A DNA stretch of 64,000 nt from Solimicrobium silvestre (GTDB lineage Bacteria; Pseudomonadota; Gammaproteobacteria; Burkholderiales; Burkholderiaceae_D): assembly GCF_002976435.1 (NCBI RefSeq), contig NZ_PUGF01000006.1, positions 153,893 through 217,892 on the forward strand, read 5' to 3'. Positions 52,155 through 61,261 of the stretch are shown in pieces. Every line of letters begins with the position of its first letter. The stretch's first letter is position 1. The notes beneath the pieces are model-generated. The model saw only the letters and a program-made list of their open reading frames with translations. It did not search any database and was not told the origin of the DNA. The translations under genes were made by a program, and so were the position numbers.

Positions 52155-53177
52155 ATGAATAACAAACTCACTTTACCGCTCGTATCTTCTTACCTGTTAG
52201 CTGTGCTGGCAGGCATTGTGGTGTTAAAAGCGGGTTTATTATTAGCCCTTTTTTCCGGCCTGCTAGTCTATTCCCTGGTGCATTTACTGACCCCGCTGGT
52301 CGGCAAAAAAATCAAGTTTGTTAAAGCCCGCATCTTTGTTTTAGCGATCTTGTCGGTCATTGTAATTAGCGGTTTAACGGCGCTGATATTTAGCGCCGTT
52401 ACCTTTGCTAAAAGCGATGCCGGCAGTTTGCATATGTTGTTGCAAAATTTGGCTGGCATCATCGAAGTGTCGCGCTCACAAGTTCCGACCTGGCTAAGCG
52501 ATTACCTTCCTACCGGCAGCGATGCATTGCGCGAAGTAATGTCGGACTGGCTGCGTGAACACGGGCAAGAAGCCAAATTATGGGGGCAAGAAGCCGGGCA
52601 CTCCATCATTCACCTGTTAATGGGCATGATTATTGGTGGCATGATTGCTATCAACGATGCGCGTTCTAAATTACCTGAGTTTGCGGGGGCGCTATTACAA
52701 CGCTCAGTTAATTTGCACACAGCGTTTCAGCGCATCGTGTTTGCCCAGGTACGTATTTCCGCCATTAATGCCGCATTTTCCGCGATTTATTTACTCGTGA
52801 TTTTGCCCGCTTGCGGCGTGCATTTGCCGTTCTCAAAAACCATGGTACTGATTACTTTTGTCACGGGCTTATTACCTGTGGTAGGTAACATTATTTCCAA
52901 CACCGTAGTTGTGATTGTCAGCCTTTCGCACTCGTTAGAAATTGCCATGTTTTCGCTACTGTATATGGTGCTGATCCACAAATTTGAATATTTTTTGAAT
53001 GCCAAAATAATCGGCACACAAATCAATGCTAAAGCCTGGGAATTGTTGATCGCTATCCTGGTAATGGAGTCGCTGTTTGGCATTCCCGGATTAATCGCGG
53101 CACCGGTATTTTATGCTTGGTTAAAAATTGAGTTGGGGATGGGATGTACACCGGCAGCGCCTGTACAACACTACTAA
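52155..53177 (+). CDS. AI-2E family (PerM/TqsA-like) transporter
   Basis: Membrane protein of 340 residues with seven to eight hydrophobic segments. The pattern of two paired N-terminal helices, a soluble stretch at about 95-150 and a C-terminal block with ITFVTGLLPVVGNIISNTVV and the LIAAPVFYAWLKIEL ending fits the AI-2E transporter family. The transported compound cannot be inferred. It is convergent with the outer-membrane protein gene. Confidence 0.88.
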   Translation: MNNKLTLPLVSSYLLAVLAGIVVLKAGLLLALFSGLLVYSLVHLLTPLVGKKIKFVKARIFVLAILSVIVISGLTALIFSAVTFAKSDAGSLHMLLQNLAGIIEVSRSQVPTWLSDYLPTGSDALREVMSDWLREHGQEAKLWGQEAGHSIIHLLMGMIIGGMIAINDARSKLPEFAGALLQRSVNLHTAFQRIVFAQVRISAINAAFSAIYLLVILPACGVHLPFSKTMVLITFVTGLLPVVGNIISNTVVVIVSLSHSLEIAMFSLLYMVLIHKFEYFLNAKIIGTQINAKAWELLIAILVMESLFGIPGLIAAPVFYAWLKIELGMGCTPAAPVQHY

Positions 53178-53222
53178 CTGAATTGCCAGAGTTTTCATTT
53201 GTGATTTTTCTTCAAAAATCCC

Positions 53223-53897
53223 TTAAAACTTGTAATTTATTCCAGCGCGTAACACGGGCAAATAACGTAGTTTATTTGCCTTATCCTCCACCGTATTGCG
53301 CTCTCCCGCCAAATCATTATCTAAGTTCTGGCATAAATTAACGCCACCAACAACGCCTAGCGTGCAACCCGTATTCGTGATGCTCGTGTTGGCGCTTCCC
53401 TGAAACATCACGCCCAGATCAGCATTAAATCCCCAGCCTTTTTGTTGCACATGAGCAGTATCCCAGCCAACTCCCAAATAGGGTGCCACGGTTCGGTAAT
53501 CTATCTTGGCATTAATTGCGCCAGCCTCTGCGGCGTTATACACATCACCTTGAATCACATAATTTTGATTTCCGTCGGCTTGCGCTACCCCGGTAAATTT
53601 ATTGCCGTTGAGCATCACACCACCCGACAAATGGAATGCGCCTTGCAATGGATACCAATCCAGCAACATATCCAAGGTGCGCAATTTTAATTTTAGATCG
53701 TAGTTAATATCAGATGGAGTGCGATTGGTATTTACATCGAGAAGATTGACACCTAAGCGCGCTTGTAAATCACTGTGAAACGCATAACCCATTTGCACGC
53801 CAAACCCGGTCGTGCCTGCATTCAAACTTAGCACGGGTTCGTCCGCCAACACAGTGTGAGCAATTAGTACACTCAACATCCAGAACCATTTTTTCAT
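53223..53897 (-). CDS. Outer-membrane beta-barrel protein
   Basis: Predicted outer-membrane barrel of 224 residues, function unknown. The ATG at 53897 has GAGGAA upstream and opens with a signal peptide (MKKWFWMLSVLIAHTVLA). Alternating strands run through the mature part (GFGVQMGYAFHSDLQARLGVN; PYLGVGWDTAHVQ in part). The protein ends in NYKF, the aromatic barrel-assembly signal. A cysteine pair (TGCTLGVVGGVNLCQN) sits in a late loop. The periodic DLKLKLRTLDMLLDWYPLQG is typical of small 8- to 10-strand barrels. Confidence 0.82.
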   Translation of the reverse strand: MKKWFWMLSVLIAHTVLADEPVLSLNAGTTGFGVQMGYAFHSDLQARLGVNLLDVNTNRTPSDINYDLKLKLRTLDMLLDWYPLQGAFHLSGGVMLNGNKFTGVAQADGNQNYVIQGDVYNAAEAGAINAKIDYRTVAPYLGVGWDTAHVQQKGWGFNADLGVMFQGSANTSITNTGCTLGVVGGVNLCQNLDNDLAGERNTVEDKANKLRYLPVLRAGINYKF

Positions 53898-54043
53898 GAT
53901 GAATTCCTCAGCGCGTGAGTTCAGATACATGGGCACAGGTCGAACTATTATCGTAGTTGCCTTTTATTCTTGGTGCAAGGCAATATTACAAATATTTACT
54001 ACACCCTTTACAATAGTGGTTTTTCACCGACTACGAGCACCTT

Positions 54044-54529
54044 ATGTCCCTGCGCATCCTCGCCACTGGTGGCACTTTTGATAAACATTACGACGAAATC
54101 GCTGGCAAACTGACCTTTGCAAAAAGCCATTTACCCGACGTTATCGCACGCGCCAGAATTACTCTTCCCACCCAGCTTGAGATCGTCGCCATGCTCGATT
54201 CGTTGGATATGCAGGACGCAGACCGCAGCAACGTGCTAGCGGCTTGCCAGCAGGCTACGGAAGCCGCTATCGTGATTATTCATGGAACAGACACCATGAG
54301 CGAAACCGCCCACGTGATCGGCAACGCCAAATTGGCTAAAACGATCATTTTGACCGGCGCCATGATTCCGTATGAAATCGCCAATTCGGATGCCTTGTTC
54401 AATTTAGGCTTTGCTTGCGGTATTGCACAGGCTTTACCGCATGGCGTTTATATTGCGATGAACGGGCAGATTTTTAATTGGGACAATGTGAAAAAAAATC
54501 GCACACAAGGCGTGTTTATTCAAAAATAA
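54044..54529 (+). CDS. Asparaginase domain protein, N-terminal domain only
   Basis: A 161-residue protein corresponding only to the catalytic N-terminal domain of L-asparaginase (full enzymes are about 330). The first catalytic Thr is in LATGGTFDKHYDE near residue 9, and the second motif IIHGTDTMSETA is near residue 80, so both active-site threonines remain. The C-terminal domain is absent; the next 16 bp lead into another gene in a different family, so this looks like a designed short form rather than a recent break. Whether it hydrolyses asparagine is unclear. Confidence 0.85.
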   Translation: MSLRILATGGTFDKHYDEIAGKLTFAKSHLPDVIARARITLPTQLEIVAMLDSLDMQDADRSNVLAACQQATEAAIVIIHGTDTMSETAHVIGNAKLAKTIILTGAMIPYEIANSDALFNLGFACGIAQALPHGVYIAMNGQIFNWDNVKKNRTQGVFIQK

Positions 54530-54545
54530 CCGGGTAAGGATTTCC

Positions 54546-54875
54546 ATGTATTGCGCAACCTTCATCTTCAAGAAAAAGCAATTCGATGACGAGTTTTACC
54601 AACTGGACCAATCGATTGCCGAATTTGCCAGACAAACCACCGACTATATCGGCGAAGAGACGTCAGAAAACCTGGAGACCGGTTGCGTATCAAACATGTA
54701 TTACTGGCGCACCATGGAAGGCATGCAAGAGTTGATGCAACATCCCAAACACCTGCAAGCCAAGGCCGCGCAGACGAATTGGCTGGACGGATATCAGGTG
54801 GTGATTTCGCAAGTCTTGCGTTGCTATGGGGATGGCACTATTCCACATCCGACTGAGTCGTTCATCAATAGCTAG
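54546..54875 (+). CDS. Antibiotic biosynthesis monooxygenase (ABM) family protein
   Basis: Small dimeric ferredoxin-like-fold protein of 109 residues. The pattern YCATFIFKKKQFDDEFYQLD near the start, SNMYYWRTMEGMQELMQHPKHLQAKA in part near 50-75 and VVISQVLRCYG near 88 fits the ABM family. Substrate unknown. AAGGA precedes the ATG. It lies 16 bp after the asparaginase-domain gene, so the two are likely co-transcribed, and a strong terminator follows. Confidence 0.8.
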   Translation: MYCATFIFKKKQFDDEFYQLDQSIAEFARQTTDYIGEETSENLETGCVSNMYYWRTMEGMQELMQHPKHLQAKAAQTNWLDGYQVVISQVLRCYGDGTIPHPTESFINS

Positions 54876-54886
54876 ACATTGACAGT

Positions 54887-54918
54887 AATAAAAAAGGACA
54901 CCGCGGTGTCCTTTTTTA
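54887..54918. terminator. Terminator after the ABM gene
   Basis: The palindrome GGACACCGCGGTGTCC (54896-54911) is flanked by A-run and T-run (AATAAAAAA / TTTTTTATT), usable in both directions. Confidence 0.92.
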
Positions 54919-54942
54919 TTACTTCTAAAATCATCAACTACC

Positions 54943-54968
54943 GTCATTCCCACCTGCGCGGGAATGAC
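54943..54968. repeat. REP-like palindromic element, copy 2
   Basis: A 26-bp palindrome from GTCATTCCC to GGGAATGAC. Same length and ends as the element at 21708-21733. It lies between a terminator and the stop of the oxidoreductase gene (54980). Confidence 0.62.
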
Positions 54969-54979
54969 AGCTTGTAGCG

Positions 54980-57900
54980 TTAAGCCACTTGCTTCTTCAC
55001 TTCGTTAAAACCAGCCAACAAAGTAGCCTGCTTGGCTTGCGCTAACGCCAAATGACGTTCCTTGACATGGCCATAACCGCGAATTTCTTCAGGGATGCTG
55101 GCGATGGCAATCGCTTTCGATAAATTATCTTTGCTCAACTGCGCCAACAAAGCAGTAATCGTTGCGCGATATTCCACCGGCAAAGCGCGTTCCATCTTAC
55201 GCTCGGCGGTATAACCGAAAATATCCAAAGCAGTACCACGTAACGATTTGAATTTAGCCAGAACACCAAATGCCGATGTCATCCAAGGGCCAAATTTCTG
55301 CTTAACCAAATGCCCCTTAGAATCACGTTTAGCCAACAACGGTGGTGCCAGGTGGTAGTTGATTTTGTAATCGCCTTCAAACATGTCCGCGATCTTTTTA
55401 GCGAAATCACCGGACGTATGCAAGCGCGCTACTTCATATTCATCCTTGTACGCCATCAACTTGAATAAATACTTGGCCACCGCTTCAGTCAAACGTGTGC
55501 CGGTCTCAGTTACGCGGCCTTCAGCCAACTTCACTTGCGCAACAAAGTCAGCGTATTGCTGAGCATAAGCCGCGTTTTGATAGTCAGTTAAAAACTTGAC
55601 GCGTTTGGCAATGGTTGCTTCTAACGTTGGTGCACGTTTGAATTCAATCACTGTTGCAGGCGTTGCGATTTTTTGCACGGCTGGCAAATCAAATGCAGCT
55701 TTACGGCCCCATTCAAAAGCAGATTTATTGAAGCCGATAGAAACACCATTCAGTTCAACTGCGCGCATTAAGGACGCTTCAGTTAATGGTACCCAGCCTT
55801 TTTGCCATGCATAACCCAACATAAACATATTGGTCGCGATATTGTCGCCCATTAAAGCGGTAGCAATATCACCTGCGGCGATCAATGACACACGGTCAGT
55901 TCCGCAAGCATGACGAATCGCAGCTTCTGCGCTGTCACCTGGGAATTGCCAGTCAGGATTTTTAACAAACGCTGCCGTTGGTGAAGTCGTGGTGTTAATG
56001 GCTGCATAAGTGCGTCCTTCGCCCATGCGTGACAATGCGTCGCGCCCAGCGGTAACAATCACATCACAACCGATGACCAGATCAGCTGCGCCAGTACCAA
56101 CGCGGGTGGAATGAATATCGGCATCATGGTCGGCAATACGCACATGTGACAATACCGGTCCGCCCTTTTGCGCCAAACCGCTCATATCCAATACAGAACA
56201 AGCCTTGCCTTCGATATGTGCTGCCACCGCTAAAATCTGACCAACCGTCACCACGCCGGTACCACCAACGCCGGTCACGATAATACCGAACGGCTCTGCC
56301 GTTGAAGGTAATTGTGGCGTTGGCAATTGCATCGGCGTGCCAACTACTTCGACTTTTTTCGGCTTCTTCAACGCGCCACCTTCGACCGTCACAAAGCTCG
56401 GGCAGAAGCCATTCACGCAGGAATAATCCTTATTACAGCTAGACTGATTAATTTGACGCTTACGACCAAGTTCCGTTTCTAACGGTTCTACCGACAAGCA
56501 ATTCGACTGCACACTACAGTCCCCACAACCTTCACACACGGCTTCATTAATTACCGCGCGAATTGCTGGGTCTGGGAATTCTTTACGCTTCCGGCGGCGG
56601 CGTTTTTCACTCGCACAGGTTTGGTCGTAAATCATAGCGGAAACGCCTTTAACTTCACGCAATTCACGTTGCACCGCATCGAGCTCGCTGCGGTGACGCA
56701 CCGTAACGCCTTCGGCCCATTTGTAATCTGCTGGATATTTATCCGGCTCATCCGTCACTACAATAATCGGGCTGACACCTTCTGCAGCGATCTGACGCGA
56801 GATCATACCTGGATCAAGTGGGCCGTCAAATACCTGCCCACCAGTCATGGCGACTGCGTCGTTGTATAAAATTTTGTAGGTGATATTTACTTTTCCAGCG
56901 ACGGCTGCGCGGATCGCCAGCAAGCCGGAATGAAAATAAGTACCATCGCCCAAATTGGTAAACACATGTTGCTCAGTAGTGAACGGCGCTTGTCCAACCC
57001 AACTCACACCTTCGGCACCCATGTGACTGAAGTTGGTGGTTTCACGATCCATCCACAACACCATGTAATGGCAACCGATACCGGCTAATGCGCGGCTACC
57101 GTCAGGCAATTTGGTGGACGTATTATGTGGGCAACCTGAGCAGAAATGCGGAACACGATCTTTAGTCGGATCAGGTTTGGCCGCAACTGAAAGCAAAGTT
57201 TCTTTAGCTTCCAAAAAGGCGATACGTTCCGCTACTTTTTCCGCCACCGGATGACCGGCAAAATACTTTGAGATCCGTGAAGCGATAGCGCGGGCGATTT
57301 GCGCCGGGCTCAGTTCATAAGTCGCTGGCAGCAACCAGTCGCCATGACCTGCACCTTGCAAATTACTCCATTCGCCAGTGTCGTCAAATTTACCGACTAC
57401 ACGTGGGCGAACTTTATCTACCCAGCAATACAGCTCTTCTTTTAACTGGTATTCCAGAATCTGGCGTTTTTCTTCCACGACCAGAATCTCTTCCAAACCT
57501 GTTGCAAACTGGCGTACGCCTTCGGATTCAAGCGGCCAGATCATACCGATTTTATACAGACGCAAACCGATATCGCGCGCTACTTGCTCATCAATACCCA
57601 AATCTGCCAAAGCTTGGCGGGTATCCAGATACGATTTACCGGCAGTGATAATACCGATTTTGGCGTGATCGCTATCCCAAATAATTTGATTCAGTTTGTT
57701 GGCACGCGCATACGCCAACGCGGCATACCATTTGAAGTTATTCATGCGCGCTTCTTGCGCCAATACCGCGTCGTTCTGACGAATATTCAAGCCGTCCGCT
57801 GGCAGTGTTAAATCTGTTGGAATAACTGGTTGCACACGGTCAGGATCAATCTCAACCACCGCGCCGGACTCTACGATATCCGTCACACATTTCATCGCTA

Positions 57901-58549
57901 CCCACAAACCGGTATAACGGCTCATGGCGAAGCCGTGCATACCGTAATCCAAATATTCCTGTACTGAGGACGGATATAAAACCGGAATGCCGCAAGCATT
58001 TAATATATGTTCACTTTGATGTGCCGTAGTGGACGATTTTGCCGCATGATCGTCACCGGCCAATACCACAACACCACCGTATTTGGAGGTACCGGCATTA
58101 TTAGCGTGCTTGAATACGTCGCCGCAGCGATCAACGCCCGGGCCTTTACCGTACCAAATTGAAAATACACCGTCGTATTTCGCGCCGGGGAACAAGTTGA
58201 CTTGTTGCGTACCCCACACCGTGGTGGCCGCCAAATCTTCGTTCATGCCAGGATGGAATTTGACGTGTTCAGCTTCCAGATATTTTTTCGCTTTTTCAGC
58301 GGTTGTATCCACACCACCCAATGGCGAGCCGCGATAACCAGTGATGTAACCAGCGGTATTTAAACCTGCTTTTACGTCACTTTGGTGCTGCAACATCGCC
58401 AGGCGAATAAAGGCTTGCGTACCTGTCATAAAAGCACGGCCACGCTTAAGCGCGTATTTATCTTCTAATGAGATCGCGTCTGAAGCGGGGGCTCCTGGGG
58501 AGGCCGATAGTGCTAGTTCAGACGGTGAAGGCTTACTAATGTCGTTCAT
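54980..58549 (-). CDS. Indolepyruvate ferredoxin oxidoreductase family protein (fused subunits)
   Basis: Large 1189-residue 2-oxoacid:ferredoxin oxidoreductase that combines the alpha and beta/gamma parts in one chain. It oxidatively decarboxylates aryl- or branched-chain 2-oxo acids to acyl-CoA. The N-terminal TPP-dependent region includes GYRGSPLGGVDTT near residue 68 and a second part with CSGCPHNTSTKLPDGSRALAG near 480 in part. The 4Fe-4S stretch CEGCGDCSVQSNC lies near residue 670. The gamma-type domain starts at GIIVTGVGGTGVVTVGQ near 745. Such fused forms occur in aerobic proteobacteria. It is monocistronic with a 395-bp upstream region. Confidence 0.93.
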   Translation of the reverse strand: MNDISKPSPSELALSASPGAPASDAISLEDKYALKRGRAFMTGTQAFIRLAMLQHQSDVKAGLNTAGYITGYRGSPLGGVDTTAEKAKKYLEAEHVKFHPGMNEDLAATTVWGTQQVNLFPGAKYDGVFSIWYGKGPGVDRCGDVFKHANNAGTSKYGGVVVLAGDDHAAKSSTTAHQSEHILNACGIPVLYPSSVQEYLDYGMHGFAMSRYTGLWVAMKCVTDIVESGAVVEIDPDRVQPVIPTDLTLPADGLNIRQNDAVLAQEARMNNFKWYAALAYARANKLNQIIWDSDHAKIGIITAGKSYLDTRQALADLGIDEQVARDIGLRLYKIGMIWPLESEGVRQFATGLEEILVVEEKRQILEYQLKEELYCWVDKVRPRVVGKFDDTGEWSNLQGAGHGDWLLPATYELSPAQIARAIASRISKYFAGHPVAEKVAERIAFLEAKETLLSVAAKPDPTKDRVPHFCSGCPHNTSTKLPDGSRALAGIGCHYMVLWMDRETTNFSHMGAEGVSWVGQAPFTTEQHVFTNLGDGTYFHSGLLAIRAAVAGKVNITYKILYNDAVAMTGGQVFDGPLDPGMISRQIAAEGVSPIIVVTDEPDKYPADYKWAEGVTVRHRSELDAVQRELREVKGVSAMIYDQTCASEKRRRRKRKEFPDPAIRAVINEAVCEGCGDCSVQSNCLSVEPLETELGRKRQINQSSCNKDYSCVNGFCPSFVTVEGGALKKPKKVEVVGTPMQLPTPQLPSTAEPFGIIVTGVGGTGVVTVGQILAVAAHIEGKACSVLDMSGLAQKGGPVLSHVRIADHDADIHSTRVGTGAADLVIGCDVIVTAGRDALSRMGEGRTYAAINTTTSPTAAFVKNPDWQFPGDSAEAAIRHACGTDRVSLIAAGDIATALMGDNIATNMFMLGYAWQKGWVPLTEASLMRAVELNGVSIGFNKSAFEWGRKAAFDLPAVQKIATPATVIEFKRAPTLEATIAKRVKFLTDYQNAAYAQQYADFVAQVKLAEGRVTETGTRLTEAVAKYLFKLMAYKDEYEVARLHTSGDFAKKIADMFEGDYKINYHLAPPLLAKRDSKGHLVKQKFGPWMTSAFGVLAKFKSLRGTALDIFGYTAERKMERALPVEYRATITALLAQLSKDNLSKAIAIASIPEEIRGYGHVKERHLALAQAKQATLLAGFNEVKKQVA

Positions 58550-58944
58550 GTGTGTCTCCGTGCCATGTTTGGGTGCGGTGTTGGATGTAAAGCTTAGGTG
58601 ATAACCTTGCGGCTTATTTTTTGGCTTATTGCTACGGCTTATTTTTACAAGCCTCTATCCGCTTATTGCCGGTATTGAGCCAATGTTGAGCTACCTCCAC
58701 GATAATTCCTTATGAAAATTAACGTGGGTGCGGCACATTAGCACAGCGCAAAGTGCGACTCAATGCACACACTTTAATTTTCTTACCGGTACAGTTGCTG
58801 ATACTGTATTGGCAATAAATGTAATTCAGCTCTTATTAGCAGCTTAGTTTGATCCATTTTTGGATAAGCATCAACACTCAGTCGGCTATTAACGCTAAAA
58901 TCAAAAAATCGCAAAAAACAACATAAAAACGGAAGACATCAGGC
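58550..58944. other. Intergenic region with GCTTATT repeats
   Basis: 395 bp between divergent oxidoreductase and marC genes. GGCTTATT occurs at 58611, 58623 and 58636 and CGCTTATT at 58660, forming a short irregular repeat cluster. Nothing else recognised; it should contain both promoters. Confidence 0.45.
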
Positions 58945-59619
58945 ATGCAACATATTTTCTATGAAATTTTCGCCACCATTTTAGCCACCATGACCGCCCT
59001 GCTGCCCATCGCCAATCCGCTCACCACGGTTGCCGTTCTACCAGCGATTGCAGCGCACCTGACTCCAACAGAACGTGCAATTCAAGTCCGACGGGCCTGT
59101 TTTTACATGGCCGCCATCCTGGTAGTTTTTTTGCTGGCTGGTGCAGTCTTGATGGATTTTTTTAGCATTTCCATTCCTGGCTTACGGATTGCGGGCGGCT
59201 TAATTGTCTGCAAATTCGGCTTTAACATGCTGTTTCCCCCTGCTGAACAGACTCATGAACAGAATCTGAATAACAAACGCGATATTTCATTTAGCCCACT
59301 CGCGATGCCAACGCTGTCTGGCCCCGGTTCAATTGCGGTGGTGATTTCCATGTCGACCGGCGTGCACAGTCAAACCGCATTGCCGATCTGGCTGGGCTAT
59401 CTTTCTGTGGTGTTTGGTATTTTGCTGGTGGCGTATACGTCGTGGCTAGTGTTACGCGCTTCGGAACGCTTAACTTCCCTACTCGGCGCAGATGGTATTG
59501 AAGCGGTTTCACGCATCATGGGATTTTTGCTGATCTGTATCGGTGTGCAATTTGTGATTAACGGCATCGGCAATCTATTGCATGATCCGCTGTTTTGGCC
59601 TGAGTTACTGACGCTGTGA
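58945..59619 (+). CDS. MarC family membrane protein
   Basis: Integral membrane protein of 224 residues with six hydrophobic segments. MarC features include LLPIANPLTTVAVLPAI near residue 20 and LAMPTLSGPGSIAVVISMS near residue 118, two half-repeats with a Pro/Gly break. Function is unknown despite the historical name. It is not in an operon with other genes; a strong hairpin follows. Confidence 0.9.
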   Translation: MQHIFYEIFATILATMTALLPIANPLTTVAVLPAIAAHLTPTERAIQVRRACFYMAAILVVFLLAGAVLMDFFSISIPGLRIAGGLIVCKFGFNMLFPPAEQTHEQNLNNKRDISFSPLAMPTLSGPGSIAVVISMSTGVHSQTALPIWLGYLSVVFGILLVAYTSWLVLRASERLTSLLGADGIEAVSRIMGFLLICIGVQFVINGIGNLLHDPLFWPELLTL

Positions 59620-59644
59620 GTTGACTAAAATTTTAATACTCTGG

Positions 59645-59684
59645 AAATAGAGGAGGTATATGAAAAACGCCCTCCTCTATTTTG
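59645..59684. terminator. Terminator between marC and lnt
   Basis: Perfect 12-bp stem AAATAGAGGAGG (59645-59656) / CCTCCTCTATTT (59671-59682) with a 14-nt loop and T on the plus side. Usable by convergent marC and lnt. Confidence 0.85.
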
Positions 59685-59697
59685 ACTATCTTTTTAA

Positions 59698-61230
59698 CTA
59701 TCGAACACGCTTTTTCCAGAAGTAACTGCAAGCCGTCACCAACGCCAGCAAGCTCATCAAACCCAGCCACAAGTAATTGCCGCATACAATATACGGCGTT
59801 AAACCTTGGTAACCCTGCACGCTCACGTCCAGTTCCCCCCGCACAAAAGGTGCTAACTGTTTCACAATCTGGCCTTGCGCATTCACCAACGTAGTTACGC
59901 CAGTATTGGTTGAGCGCAGCATAGGACGCCCCATTTCCAGGGTGCGCATTTGAGTAATTTGTACATGTTGCGGCATCGCCCAAGAATCGCCGAACCACGC
60001 CAGATTAGTCATATTTAATAAAATCGTCGGCATGGCTTGCTGGGTAAAATAGGCATGGGCAATTTTGGCGGCGATTTCTTCACCGAACACATCTTCATAA
60101 CAAATATTGGGCAAAATTTGCTGATCTTTTACGGCAAATGGTGCTGCCAATAATGCACCGCGTTGTTGATCACCCATAGGAATATTCATGAAATGATAAA
60201 ACCAGCCGAAGCCCCAAGGAATAAACTCGCCGAACGGAACCAGGTGATGTTTGTCGTAGCGATAAGTTGTTTTTTGCGGCGTTGGTGTAATACCGATCAT
60301 GCTGTTGGCATATAAATTAGGCCCGTCACTACTAAACATGCCAAGTGCAATATGGCTGTTAGTTTGCGTGGCAAATTTTTGTAAATCCGGTAAATATTCC
60401 GGCGGTAAAAATTGCATCGGCAACGGCAAGGCTGATTCTGGCGTAACGATTAAATCGGCCGGCTTTTTTAAAATAGCATCGTAATAAAAGCGCAGTGAAT
60501 CAATTAAATGCTCTTGTTCAAATTTAATTGCCTGGTCCACATTTCCCTGCAACAGCCGCACAGTTAACGGCGCGCCGCTTGGCGTAGTCCAGCTCACATA
60601 CTGAAGCGCACCGCCTAACAAAAAAATACCGACGGCGACTGCACTAAAGCTACGTTTCCCATCTAAAAATAACACCACAGAACCCGCAAAAATCGCTGTC
60701 AACCAAGTAATGCCGAATACACCAATAATCGGCGCATAACCGGCTAAGGGGCTGGCATTGTGCGCATAGCCGGAAACCAACCAAGGGAAGCCGGTAAACA
60801 GCCAATCGCGCGTCCATTCTGCCAAGCTCCAAAGTGTCGGAAACCAGACCAGACAGATAACGGCGGGTGAAAAATGCGCTTTATAGCGCGCCGCAAGGCC
60901 CATAAATAAAACGGGGATGCAGGCAATCGCACCTGTGAATAAAAACACGGCAAAAACAGCTAGCCAGACTGGCATATCACCGTAACGAAACATCGTCACG
61001 GTCAACCAGATCACGCCAAAAAACAACCATGAAAAACAATACAGCCAGGTAGTTTTCATGATTTTTTTGATGTCATTTTCAACATACAGCACGCAAAACA
61101 AAGCCGATAAACTCAGCAGTTGCAACGGCCAGTATCCAATCGGCGCAAACGCCAACACGTTAAGCCCACCGGCTAAAAAGGCACACAGAAAAAGTACCCA
61201 ATTAGGGCAGCGGGAAATGACACTTTGCAT
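59698..61230 (-). CDS. lnt: Apolipoprotein N-acyltransferase
   Basis: Inner-membrane enzyme for the last step of lipoprotein maturation, 510 residues. Several membrane helices (about 10-195) precede a periplasmic nitrilase-like domain. The catalytic triad is readable as Glu in VTPESALPLP near residue 264, Lys in YDKHHLVPFGEF near 325 and Cys in NICYEDVFGEE near 376, and NMTNLAWFGDSWAMPQH is conserved. A final helix (about 480-502) is present. It lies 31 bp after corC on the same strand, the classic corC-lnt order. Confidence 0.95.
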   Translation of the reverse strand: MQSVISRCPNWVLFLCAFLAGGLNVLAFAPIGYWPLQLLSLSALFCVLYVENDIKKIMKTTWLYCFSWLFFGVIWLTVTMFRYGDMPVWLAVFAVFLFTGAIACIPVLFMGLAARYKAHFSPAVICLVWFPTLWSLAEWTRDWLFTGFPWLVSGYAHNASPLAGYAPIIGVFGITWLTAIFAGSVVLFLDGKRSFSAVAVGIFLLGGALQYVSWTTPSGAPLTVRLLQGNVDQAIKFEQEHLIDSLRFYYDAILKKPADLIVTPESALPLPMQFLPPEYLPDLQKFATQTNSHIALGMFSSDGPNLYANSMIGITPTPQKTTYRYDKHHLVPFGEFIPWGFGWFYHFMNIPMGDQQRGALLAAPFAVKDQQILPNICYEDVFGEEIAAKIAHAYFTQQAMPTILLNMTNLAWFGDSWAMPQHVQITQMRTLEMGRPMLRSTNTGVTTLVNAQGQIVKQLAPFVRGELDVSVQGYQGLTPYIVCGNYLWLGLMSLLALVTACSYFWKKRVR

Positions 61231-61261
61231 TGAGTCTTAGTTATGAGGTAAACAGGGAGTA

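Noticed and set aside
53203..53220. Hairpin GATTTTT/AAAAATC as a terminator after the AI-2E gene
   Set aside because: The stem is nearly all A-T with one G-C pair, too weak to support a call.
54044..54529. Asparaginase gene as a truncated pseudogene
   Set aside because: It has a normal stop, both active-site motifs, an intact neighbour 16 bp away and no trailing C-terminal sequence in any frame.
59633..59998. 121-residue frame overlapping the end of lnt
   Set aside because: It is an off-frame shadow of lnt across its last third and crosses the terminator hairpin.
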